Assembly: GCA_038503035.1 (NCBI GenBank)
Contig: JAVSML010020758.1
Span: forward strand, 140,322-204,321
Source of the DNA: Crocodylus rhombifer
Taxonomy: Eukaryota; Chordata; Crocodylia; Crocodylidae
Direction of reading: 5' to 3'
Length of the DNA: 64,000 nt
How positions within the stretch are numbered: position 1 is the stretch's first letter; each line of letters begins with the position of its first letter. A program made the position numbers and the translations under genes. The notes below the pieces were generated by a model, which was not told the origin of the DNA, searched no databases, and saw nothing but the letters and a program-made list of their open reading frames with translations. This document shows, in pieces, positions 46,311 to 55,787 of the stretch.

Positions 46311-46615
46311 GTTCTTCTAGAAAAAAGAGTGATTTTTTTTTTTTTATCATATTCATTCTTACCTTCTGGTCTTTATAACTGACCTTCATTTCCCCTTCAG
46401 CTCCTCTAGCAGCCACTATGAGAACCAATGTTTGGCCCCAAGGGTGTGAGTACAGGTGAAGGGAATTTAATCCCCAGGGTTTTATTGTATGCCTCCTAAA
46501 TTGAAATGGTGGGTTATCATGGAATCATAGAATCAATGAGCAGGAAGGGACCTAGGCAGATCATCTAGTCCAACCCCATGCCATGGGGAGGAAGGAGCAC
46601 TGGGGGAGGCAGGGG

Positions 46616-47872
46616 TCATAAGACCCCAGCCAGGTGCCCATCCAGTCTCCTCTTGAAGATTTCCAGGGAAGGTGAGAGCACCACCCCTCTGGGAAGCCTA
46701 TTCCAGGCTCTGGCCACCCTTACACATTGGCAGCTCATAGTCATCCTGGAGTCAATCCTGAGTCTAAGATCCCTCTCTGCCTCTGTGCTGCTGAGAGGGG
46801 CAGCCCCTAACCTATAACCATAATGCTGGTTCCCTCTCCCCAGGTGCAGCACCCTGCACTTGTCCTTGTTGAACCGCATCCTGTTCAGATCCGCCCACTT
46901 CTCCAACCTATCCAGGTCCACACCCTTGTCCAGGTCGCTAATGAAGATGTTGAACAGCACTGGTCCAGGGACCGAGCCCTGGAGGACTCCACTGCCCACA
47001 CCCTCCCAGCCTGACATTGACCTGTCTACCACCACTCTCTGGGTGCACCCCTGGAGCCAGTTTGCCACCCATGTGACTGTGCATTCGTTAATGCCGCAGT
47101 CCCTCAGCTTGCCCACCAGAATTGGGTGGGACTGTGTGTTGAAGGCCTTCTGGAAGTCCAAGAAGATGACATCAACATCCTCCTTCACATCTAATCTCTT
47201 TGTTACCTGGTCATAGAAAGAGACCAGGTTAGTTAGGCAGGATCGGTCTGGCACGAACCCATGTTGGTTACCCCTCAACATCACTTCCCCTGCAGGGCTC
47301 TCACACATATGGCCCTTGATAATTTTTTCAAAGACCTTCCCCAGGATAGAAGTGAGGCTGACTGGCCTGTAGTTGCCAGGCTCTTCCTTCCTCCCCTTCT
47401 TGAAAATAGGGACCACACTGGCCTTTTTCTAGTCCTCAGGGATTTGGCCCGAGCACCAGGAGTCCTCAAACAGCCGTGCCAATGGCTCCGCAATGACACC
47501 AGCCAATTCCCTCAGCACCCGCGGATGAAGGTCATCTGGGTCCGCCAACTTGGATACATCTAAGCCCTCCAGGTAATCCTTAACTAGGTCTGAACTAACA
47601 GTCGGGGGACTCGCATCCTTCCTGGGCCTCTCAATGCTATCACCTGAGAGCACCCCATTGTCAGCAGACAGGAACACAGAGGCAAAGAACTTGTTAAAGA
47701 GTTCTGCCCTCTCTCGTGCGTCCGTCACCAACTGCCCTGCCCTGCCCCATAGGGGTCCAATGTTACTCTGAGACCTCTTCTTGCTACCTATATACTTGAA
47801 GAAGGACTTTTTGTTATTCTTAATCCCAGAAGCTAATCTAAGATCCAGTGCTGCTTTAGCCTCCCTTACCAA
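46616..47872 (-). pseudogene. CR1 reverse transcriptase lacking the catalytic motif
   Basis: From 47872 the - strand frame reads LASGIKNNKKSFFKYIGSKK, DDLHPRVLRELAGVIAEP and SGQIPED, then a TAG at 47429-47431 where the family has Trp, then VVPIFKKGRKEEPGNYRPVS, VIFLDFQKAFNTQSHPILVG, FNIFISDLDKGV joined directly to DLDRLEKWADLNRM, and later TMSCQCVRVARAWNRLPRGV. The first junction (near 46922) removes about 28 residues with the FADD active site; the second (near 46725) removes about 140 residues. Both deletions keep the frame. The only change that stops this frame is the single nonsense codon. Confidence 0.9.
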
Positions 47873-48132
47873 ATCCCTACAAGCTCGGGTCAGGGAGGTG
47901 TACTCCTTCTTTGTCCCTGCCCCCTGCTTCTACCGCCAGTACGCTTTTTTCTTTGCCCTCAGGCCAGCCTGGATATTTGCGCTCAGCCATGAATGTTTCT
48001 TGGACCCTTTTTCTGCCTTCCTGCACAGAGGAATTGCGTCCTGCTGCGCCCCAAGAATAGCCTCCTTGAGGAAGGACCACCTTTCCTGGACCCCCATACT
48101 AGCTACCCCCTGGGCTCCAAATGCCTCCCTGA

Positions 48133-48853
48133 CTACTGCCCTGCTACAAAGTTAGCTTTCCTAAAGTCAAGCATTTGTGCTGTGCTAGTTACCCTCCCCA
48201 CCTTTCTCAGAATAGCAAACTGGATCATTTCATGATCACTGTCCCCTAGCCTCCCTTGTATTAGCACATCCCCCACCATGTCGTCCCTAGAGACTAACAC
48301 CAGATCCAGTATGGCATTTTCCCTAGTAGGGATGAGTACCTCCTGCATGAGGTGTAGGTCCTGTACACACATCAGGAACCTTTGTGAGTGGCTAGACCTG
48401 GCCGACTGCTCCTCCCAGCTGATGTCAGGGTAATTCATATCACCCATGACCACAACATCCTTTGCACGCACGGCCTCCCCCAGCTGCCTGGAAAATTCCA
48501 GATCCAGCTCTTCCTCCTGATGTGCTGACCTGTAGTAAACCCCTACCACTAGATCCCTCTTCCCCCGCCCTCCTTGAAGTTTGACCCACAGGGTCTCAGT
48601 TAAGCCTTCCTCTGGTCCCATTTGGAAGGTAGAACTGGTATACTGTTACCTAACATAGAGCGCAACCCCCCACCTTTTTCCCCCTGCCTATCTCTTCTAA
48701 ACAACTATAGCCCTCTATGTCTAATGCCCAGTCAAATGTTTCATCCCACCATGTCTCCACTAGGCCAACCAGGTCGATTTTACTACTTGCAGGCAGGAGA
48801 ACAAGCTCCTCCTGTTTGTTCCCCATGCTTCTTGCATTAGTGAAGAGACACAT
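48133..48853 (-). pseudogene. CR1 endonuclease, frameshifted
   Basis: The - strand blocks are TNARSMGNKQEELVLLPAS, DLVGLVETWWDETFDWALD and, after a frameshift near 48640, KDLVVGVYYRSAHQEEELDL-like sequence, VVVMGDMNYPDISWEEQSAR (catalytic Asp and Asn present), NAILDLVLVSRDDM and LGDSDHEMIQFAI (Ser-Asp-His present). The Lys-rich linker beyond, 47877-48132, needs yet another frame. The active-site residues remain but the frame does not. Confidence 0.88.
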
Positions 48854-48860
48854 TAACAGG

Positions 48861-49695
48861 GGGTTTTAATTGAAACCCCTGTTTCAATATTTCCATCATG
48901 TTCCGGTGAGGGGCCTGATCTTTTTTCCTTCCTGTGGAGCCTTCCTGCCTCTCACGTGACCAGTGGGGGGTGGAGGTGAACTGCTGAGGGGCTGAGCGGT
49001 TCCTGAGTTGCTGGGAGCCCTGATCTTTCCCTCTGTGGTGGCGGCACCCCCCTGAGCTGCCTGGGTGGGCTGCTAGTGGGCTGGGGGCTGCCTCAGTTTG
49101 CAGGCAGCACCCAGTTGGACCCAACCCTTCCCTGAGCCTGCTGCATCTTCCAGCACCCCATTCGCTGTCCCTGCTGCCTTCCTGCCACCTGGGGCTGCCC
49201 AGGAATGGGCTAACCACCAGCACACCCGCCCACCCACCCTGCTGCTGCCTCCCTGTGCTGCCCCAGGGGCAAGCCAGGCCATTCCTGGGCAGTCCTAGGT
49301 GGCAGAAAGGTAGCAGGGACAGAGCACGGGGTGCTTGAAGCTCCAGTGGGCTTGGGGAAGAGTTGGATCCAGCCAGGTGCTGCCTGCAAGCTGGGGCAGC
49401 CTTTGGCCTGCTAGCAGCCTACCAGGGCAGCTCTAGGGGGTACTGCAGCCACAGGGGAGGGACCAGGGCCCCAGGCAGCTCAGGGGCCACTCAGCCCTCT
49501 GGTAGCTCACCCCCTGGCTGTGGGAGAGGTGAGCAGGCTTCGCAAAAAAAAAAAAAAAGATTGGCTCCCCCCTTGCCACTTCTGCCTTTAGCAGGCACCT
49601 GTGGCTGCTATATAGAAAGTCTTGAGAGGCCCGATCCTTTTTTTCAGTGGAGCCTGTCTGCCTCTCTGGCAGCCAGGAGGTGAGCTGACAGCTGC
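48861..49695. mobile_element. GC-rich interspersed element, family unsure
   Basis: An inverted pair AACAGGGGGTTT/AAACCCCTGTT lies at the left edge (48855-48883). The words GGGGCCTGATCTTTTTTCCT with GTGGAGCCTTCCTGCCTCTC recur at the right (GAGGCCCGATCCTTTTTTTC, GTGGAGCCTGTCTGCCTCTC near 49627-49665) and, less exactly, at 59725-59770 within the Harbinger-type element. It is probably a relative of that element, but its ends and target duplication were not established. A run of 15 A lies near 49544. Confidence 0.4.
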
Positions 49696-50156
49696 ATCAT
49701 TGCAATTTGCAGTATCGCAAACTAAATTACATGGGAATATGGTTTAATTTGCAATGTTGGAAACTCATTTGAAGCCCTCAAACCTCATGCACATGTATTG
49801 TGTGACGCTATATAGCCACAAAAAGAAATTTTTGTTACATGTACATAGTGACAATCGTCATGTGTACAAGCACCCCAACAGTATAAACCCATCTGGAATA
49901 TTTAAATTTAAAGCAGAAAGCAAGTACTATAGTTGTTGTTTTGTTTTTTGTTTTTTTAAGAGTGGAATTAACTAGATTTGTTTCTATACAATGCTTTTCA
50001 GAGCCTCCAAACTTTTACCACCTATGCCTGTGCTTAACTTAAAAGCATGTGAGCAATGCAGTTGACTTTGTGGGAAGCATGTATGTTTGTGCTGAGTCTC
50101 TAGTATCTACTTGGGAATATATTTAAACTATTTCTAAAGGTCAGACATTTTGAATA
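49696..50156. other. Unassigned AT-rich DNA
   Basis: No gene or repeat was recognised. Confidence 0.5.
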
Positions 50157-50164
50157 ATCTGGAC

Positions 50165-50912
50165 CAGGGGTTGGCAACACCTGGCACATGTGTTTGCATG
50201 CACATGGCATGCAAAGCCATTTTGCTCAGCATGTCACAGACAGCCTGGGCTATGAGCAGCTGCTGCTGGCCACAGAGCCTGGGCTGCAGAGAGGCTGCAA
50301 GTACTGCTGCAAGCAGCCAGGGCTCCATGGCAGGCAGCAGCTGCCCGGAGCCAGGGCTCGCTGTGGCAGGCAGCCCTCCAAGCTGCAGACAGCTGCACTG
50401 GGCTCCAGAGCTCTAGCCAGGCTCCATGGCAGTGGTGGCTGCACATGTGCCTCCAGGCAGACAGTGGGGTAGAGGCTAGGGTTATGCTGCCTCATGTCCC
50501 TTCACTTTTGAGGAACACATGTAGCCTCTGCTGCCATGGAGCTGGAGCTCCAGAGCCTGGTACAGGTGTTTGTAGCCTCCTAGCTTCTTGCCACAGCCAG
50601 CCCAGGCTCTGGACAGCTGCAACAGGTGGTGGCAGGATGCAAACAGCGCACTGGGTCCAGAGCCCTGGCATCAGCTCTGCAGTGGCACTGAGTGCATGCA
50701 TACCTTAGGGCACATGGCAGGGAAAGGAACACAGCTGTGCAACCCTGGCACCTCCCCTGCTGTCCACCTGGATGTGTACGTGCACCTGCCACCAGCTGTG
50801 AGGATTGGGCTCCTTGTAGCTCCCATGCCATCTGCGTCTGGCATGCCAAGTCAGGTGTGGGTAGAGGCTGGGGTGCTTTTAATACTCTAGCCAAAAATGT
50901 TGCTGACCCCTG
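50165..50912. mobile_element. hAT non-autonomous element (CAGGGGTTGGCAAC type)
   Basis: The left end CAGGGGTTGGCAAC pairs with the inverted right end CAGGGGTCAGCAAC. The target duplications ATCTGGAC (50157-50164) and ATCTAGAC (50913-50920) agree at seven of eight positions. The 748-bp inside is GC-rich with many CAGCTGC and CAGAGCC words and gives long overlapping frames on both strands that are not genes. Confidence 0.92.
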
Positions 50913-50920
50913 ATCTAGAC

Positions 50921-51972
50921 AAACAGACGTATCAACATTCCTAAGCAAAAGATGAAGTATGGTTAAGTTAGCTATAGAGACCACTATCATCTATAATGAA
51001 TAAGATGAAATCACCTTACATATTATTCATCCTTCAATACAAAGAATAAGAATACATCATAACTACCATCTGCTATAGAAGAAGAAACATTGTATAATTT
51101 CTTTTTTGTAATTTCTGACTGAGGTTAAAGCAACAAACTGCATTTCAACAGTACCTAGACACTACCTTTTAAGTCATTTTAATTTAATTTTAATCTTAAA
51201 TTATACCTGTACAATGGAACATTAGAGCACTGACAGGTTGTTGAGAAGACTGTTGTTAATACAATCATAGTTATAGATGTGAATATGAACACTCCAATGC
51301 TGGGAACAGAATCATCCAATTTAGAATTACACTAAGTGGAGATACATTTCATTGATGTCCTATACAACTCATTTAGTCTTTATAATGCAGTGTTGCTTAA
51401 TTAGTTCTGAAAGTCTATTTAAGAACTTTCAGTTAATGATTAACATAAGTAACTCGTTTACATTTCAGATTTTAAGATAGATATATTGATTTGTAATAAG
51501 ATCTTATGAACCTTCCTGAAAGACCAGTAAGTATTTTCCAAGTAAGGTAATTACAACCTGAGAATTAGGGCCCACCAATGTATTAAAAATGAAATAGAAC
51601 AAATGAGACCGTGTAATCTGTAATTACTCACATACACACACCCTCCCCAGCAAAATTAGCCCTCCCAAATTGGGGTGTGTATGTATGCAGGGAAGCTGAT
51701 TTCTACACCAGAATGGAAGCATGGAGATGTTGTAAATAATGGCTGTCCACAGCTTCGCTTCTCTTCCCTACTTTCCAACCAGAATCCAGCAGGGGTGGAG
51801 TACAGTTATAAACCTTTCGCAACATTCGCTGAACTAACAGTAGGTTTTGGTTGATCAGTCAAAAAGTCTGCTGCCAGTTCAGCAACAGCTACAATGGTTG
51901 AAGTTTGAGGTTCTTCCTGAAGCAGCCAGTGACCTGGTTGAGGGTGAGTCAGTGGCTTCATGTGGTTAGCTT
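50921..51972. other. Unassigned AT-rich DNA
   Basis: No gene was recognised; the last 120 bases may belong to the repeat that follows. Confidence 0.5.
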
Positions 51973-52047
51973 TCAGCCATGACTCTGGAAAACTTTTTTT
52001 CTTCATTCTGCTTTCCAAAACAAGGTGTGTGTTTTATCTGGGGGCAT
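51973..52047 (+). repeat. Interspersed repeat, copy 2 (pair with 9731-9810)
   Basis: Same orientation and same word order as the first copy: TCAGCCATGACTCTGGAAAA, TTTTTCTTCATTCTGC, CAAAACAAGG, CTGGGGGCATGTGGCATG. Confidence 0.75.
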
Positions 52048-52469
52048 GTGGCATGTTAGAAAATATATTTAACCATGCATTTACTACAGTAAATATATTG
52101 TTTATATTTTTAAAAGCAGAAAGTAGGGCACATACTGATATTTAAAAAAATATTAATTGTCAATATACTGTGATAACATTTCATTGATAATTGTGGAGCT
52201 GCAGCAGATCCTTCACTGGTGTAATACAGCTAGAGTAAACCCAAATTTGAACCGGTTTGGCCCCAACCCTGCTGTAAAGCCTCAAGCTAGCATAGATATA
52301 TCCATTAAATTAATTCTATACCTTGTGAAGCAGTCTGTTGGCTTAAATGGGATAAATCACAGTATATACAAGCCACATATAGGAATTGCATTTCTACTGG
52401 GAAAATCACCTCTCCTTCAGTAGAAAATAGGAGAGTATCAGAATGCTTTTAATTTCTCCCAGAGGAAAC

Positions 52470-52590
52470 ATGATCCTCCAGGAGAAAGAACTTCCAGGTT
52501 GACACCTAGAAGATCTCCCCTGTGAGAGAAACTCTTTTGCAAGAACGAATGTCTCCCCTGTATGCGTCTGCTTGATGATGACTTCTGCTT
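52470..52590 (-). pseudogene. Possible relic of a C2H2 zinc-finger sequence
   Basis: On the - strand RRIQGRHSFLQKSFSHRGDL resembles the end of one finger and the 'CGKSFS.R.DL' part of the next, and a neighbouring frame reads THTGETF, like the TGEKPF linker. The Cys and His ligands are not in place and the frame is broken. It could be chance. Confidence 0.22.
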
Positions 52591-52599
52591 GTCCTCTGC

Positions 52600-54049
52600 T
52601 GTAAAATAAAATTTACAGCTTTTATAAAGGCTGAGATCATTTTCTCTTCTGGCATGAGTCATAAGGTTGAAAAGCAGGCAAAAGGTACCTTTGTTTTCTG
52701 CTGCTGGTTTGCCAACATTGTCACACACACAGAAACCGCATGTGCCATTTTTATGCCAAAGTAATATTAATTCTTAATTGTTGATTTAAAGCTTAATCAT
52801 CTTCCTAAGTCTGTTAGTCCCTCCCACCATCCCCATGTTTGTTGTCGCAAACAACACAGCAATGATAAAGAGCACATTAATACATTGGTTTCAGTTAACG
52901 CATCTAAGCTCAGATATAAACTGTTGCAAATTGGTTCATTTTGCAGCTGCATCTATCATTTTACTACTCTGGATGTGTGAAACTTTAATGCTGAATTTGT
53001 GGTTTTAAAATATTGTTATCAGACATTTTTTACATACTGCATGATCACTTCTCTTTCATTGCTTCACCTTTTAATCAATACTTTCTAACATTACAATTCA
53101 CGGATGCAAGATAAAGTGGTAAGGGTGTCTGCATACATTAAAAAGCTTATGAATATACGTCTTAGCATTTCTAGGCAATTAAGAAATATTATTCAGTTAA
53201 AGGCAGTATTTTAAAAAAAATCAATATACAAAATTCAGCTACAAATGGTTTCAGTAGCTTTGTTCCTTCTAATTTGTTTGCTGCTTTATATCATTACTTG
53301 CCTTGAATCATACATGTCAGTGTTGACTCCAGTTTTATTATTATAAAATAAAGCCAAGAAGGGAACTGAGTTTGTTTAATATTTATGAAATGGTTATGTT
53401 GTTGATATGGATAATAGAAAATACAGTAAAAACAAATCTCTAGAACCATGATGCAAACCTATGTTAGTAATCATTCACAGATGATTGCAATATAGATATT
53501 AATTTGTTCAGTATATTATTAATCTTGTAAAGTTTTTACTTTTATTTTACCTACTGCATTTGTTATATTTTTATAATTTGCTATGTTACTATATTTGTAA
53601 AATTGGCAAATTGTTATGTACAAAGTAGTTCATAACTGAGCAAGCGTCCAACTCATATCCTTAAGACGTGTACTTACTTTGCCCCTATATTATTGGTGAC
53701 AACAGGAAAAAAACCCTTAAGATCATACACATGCTTCTGACATTGACAATTATTTCTAAAATGTGTTCAAAGATAATACCATTCTGTTTTAGGAACAGAT
53801 TTTTCTCAGTGGAAGACTGTGAAAAGATAACAAAAGTAGTATAGTGGAAGTGCAGGTGTTGCATTATTATTCCTAGATATTTATGAAGACTGAAGTAGTG
53901 TCCAAAACGATCTAGGACTGCTGACAGACATTGATTTAAAGGTGTAATGGGATCTGATTCTCAGTCTAAAGAACTGCATCTCGTGCCATGCTGTACATGC
54001 ATGACAGGACAGGTGATTCTGGGATTGGGAATCAAATAATTGCCCCCTA
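52600..54049. other. Unassigned AT-rich DNA
   Basis: No gene or repeat was recognised. Confidence 0.5.
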
Positions 54050-54152
54050 CTTGCCAGTGCAGTGGGAGTCCAGAATAATGATTTGCCCTACATTGGCAAA
54101 TAAGGGGTGACTGAGAACTGATCATGATCCTGGACTCCCCTGCACTGGTGAG
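54050..54152. repeat. Imperfect hairpin with 32-base arms
   Basis: The left arm (54050-54082, with GCCAGTGCAGTGGGAGTCCA) and the right arm (54121-54152, with TGGACTCCCCTGCACTGG) pair with about five mismatches around a 38-base loop. A 16-bp palindrome ACAATCAGCTGATTGT follows at about 54171-54186. Confidence 0.75.
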
Positions 54153-54582
54153 TTGAAAGCCAAGTGCCTGACAATCAGCTGATTGTTAGCCGGTTCTGGA
54201 GCCTCAGTGCAATCTTGACCCAGCCGACCATTGTGATTGCCCTAACCTGGCCAACTCAGCTGACTGTCAACTGGATCCAGGACTATATTGGGGAGGCTTG
54301 GCCTGTATCCATCCCTGATTCAGATGAAAAACAGCTGATTGTCAACCAGTGGGATCACACCAGGGCTAGTTAAGACCTTGGTGCAGTCTACCCTGCCACA
54401 CATTCAACTTAAGGATGTAAACCAGCCATAAAAATATTACACATCTTTTGTGAAATAATTTTGTGTCTTATATTCCCCTTAACTGTGCTATTAATTGTTT
54501 GAATGTGTAGCTGGGTTACTATTTAAGATATAATTAACTGGTTAATTGTGTCTTAAGTGTAAAGTCTGTCAGGGGCCTAGAT

Positions 54583-55142
54583 CAGTTGTGCTCAACCTAT
54601 GGTCTGTGGGCTAGATCCAAACCACAGAGCCATGTCATCTGACCTGTAGTGCTTCCCATAGGTCTTTAAATTTGGCAATGGGAGAGTGGTAGCAGGATTC
54701 TACCTGCAGTGGCAAGGGAGCAGTGATAGTGTTAACAGCTATGGTTCCCACAGCTTCAGTGATTAATGCTGCAACCACACCCCAGATGTCAAATTCCTAG
54801 ACTCATGAGGAGCTCTGCAGGCTAGATGATGTGACTCCACATTATGGATTGCACTGGTTTGCAGGGTTGGTTTGCAACTGGATCCCGTGCAGGGGGTCAG
54901 TATGCTGCCAGATCTAGCGTGTGGGTTTGGGCTGATTCACTGGGCCACTCTTTGGGCAGATCCAATGTGAAGGGTCAGGTCAGCATTAAGAACCAGGCTG
55001 GCACAACAGATTGCACCTGCAGACCAACCCTGCGCACAGACCCCAGGCTGGATCAGGTCTATGGACCATCTCCATTTGTGGGATCCGGTCAGCCCTGTAG
55101 CACTCATCCAGCTCTCTGAGCCAGCTGTATTAAACACCACTG
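54583..55142. mobile_element. hAT non-autonomous element (CTCAACC type)
   Basis: The left end CAGTTGTGCTCAACCTATGG pairs with the inverted right end CAGTGGTGTTTAATACAGC. The flanks are GCCTAGAT (54575-54582) and GTCTAGGC (55143-55150), five of eight identical with a shared CTAG core. No transposase frame is present. Confidence 0.75.
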
Positions 55143-55221
55143 GTCTAGGCAGCTCTCAAACACAGAAGATAACATAGGCTCCCCTTACAGGTCATCCTGC
55201 ATTATCGTTTCTTAGTTTCTC

Positions 55222-55555
55222 GAGCCATAGGCAAGAGAGACAAGGTTCTTTGGGTAAATCTGATACCTTTTATTAGAATAACTCAAACAGTTGAAAAATT
55301 CTTCCTTAGCAAGCTTTCAGGTTTAAATACCCTTCATCAGTCTGAGGAAGCATCTGCAGTTGGTGTGTGCTCTTCCTGGATGGAATGAATAGTAAAGAAG
55401 CCACCCCAAAAAAGCACACACAAACTGCAGATGCTTCCTCAGACTGATGAATGGTATTTAAACCTGAAAGCTTGCTAAGAAGAATTTTTCAACTGTTTGA
55501 GGTGGTCTGATAAAAGATACCAGATTTACCCAAACAATCTTGTCTGCCTATGCTC
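55222..55555. repeat. Large palindrome of Penelope-type tail sequence
   Basis: The left arm (55222-55379) and right arm (55401-55555) are reverse complements over about 155 bases with roughly 85-90 percent identity. The arms include GCAAGCTTTCAGGTTTAAAT and CAGACTGATGAATGGTATTT-type words; the right arm reads GTCTGATAAAAGATACCAGA, and after it GACCAACATGGCTACAACC. The last two are familiar from the 3' part of reptilian Penelope-like repeats (inference). It sits between two hAT elements. Confidence 0.85.
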
Positions 55556-55592
55556 TTAGAGACCAACATGGCTACAACCTATACCCTTATAG

Positions 55593-55779
55593 CAGGGGTG
55601 GGCAAAATGCGGCTTGTGGGCCGGATGCGGCCCACCAGGTCATTCTGTCTGGCCCGCAGGGCCCCTAAAAACTGTAGAAAATTAATATTTATCTGCCCTT
55701 GGCTGCCTGTCACGCGGCCCTCAAGGGCTTGCCAGAACTCAGTAACTGGGCCTCCACCCGAAATAATTGCCTGCCCCTG
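55593..55779. mobile_element. Short hAT MITE (CAGGGGTGGGCAA type)
   Basis: The left end CAGGGGTGGGCAAAATGCGG pairs with the inverted right end CAGGGGCAGGCAATTATTTC. The flanks CCTTATAG (55585-55592) and CCCTACAG (55780-55787) agree at six of eight positions. At 187 bp it is the shortest hAT here. Confidence 0.9.
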
Positions 55780-55787
55780 CCCTACAG

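Larger units (their letters stand above)
46518..48860 (-). mobile_element. CR1 LINE with internal deletions
   Basis: The 3' end is at the left (TCATGGAATCATAGAATCAA). On the - strand it runs through reverse transcriptase (46616-47872), a linker and the endonuclease (48133-48853), ending at the TNARSMGNKQEEL start, with no first ORF. It has one stop, several frameshifts in the endonuclease half and two in-frame deletions in the reverse transcriptase. It still has the linker segment that the copy at 21088 has lost. Confidence 0.94.

Noticed and set aside
50134..50990. Several overlapping frames with Cys- and His-rich peptides
   Set aside because: They fall inside a bounded hAT element and do not show metal-binding spacing; repeated CAGCTGC words explain the composition.
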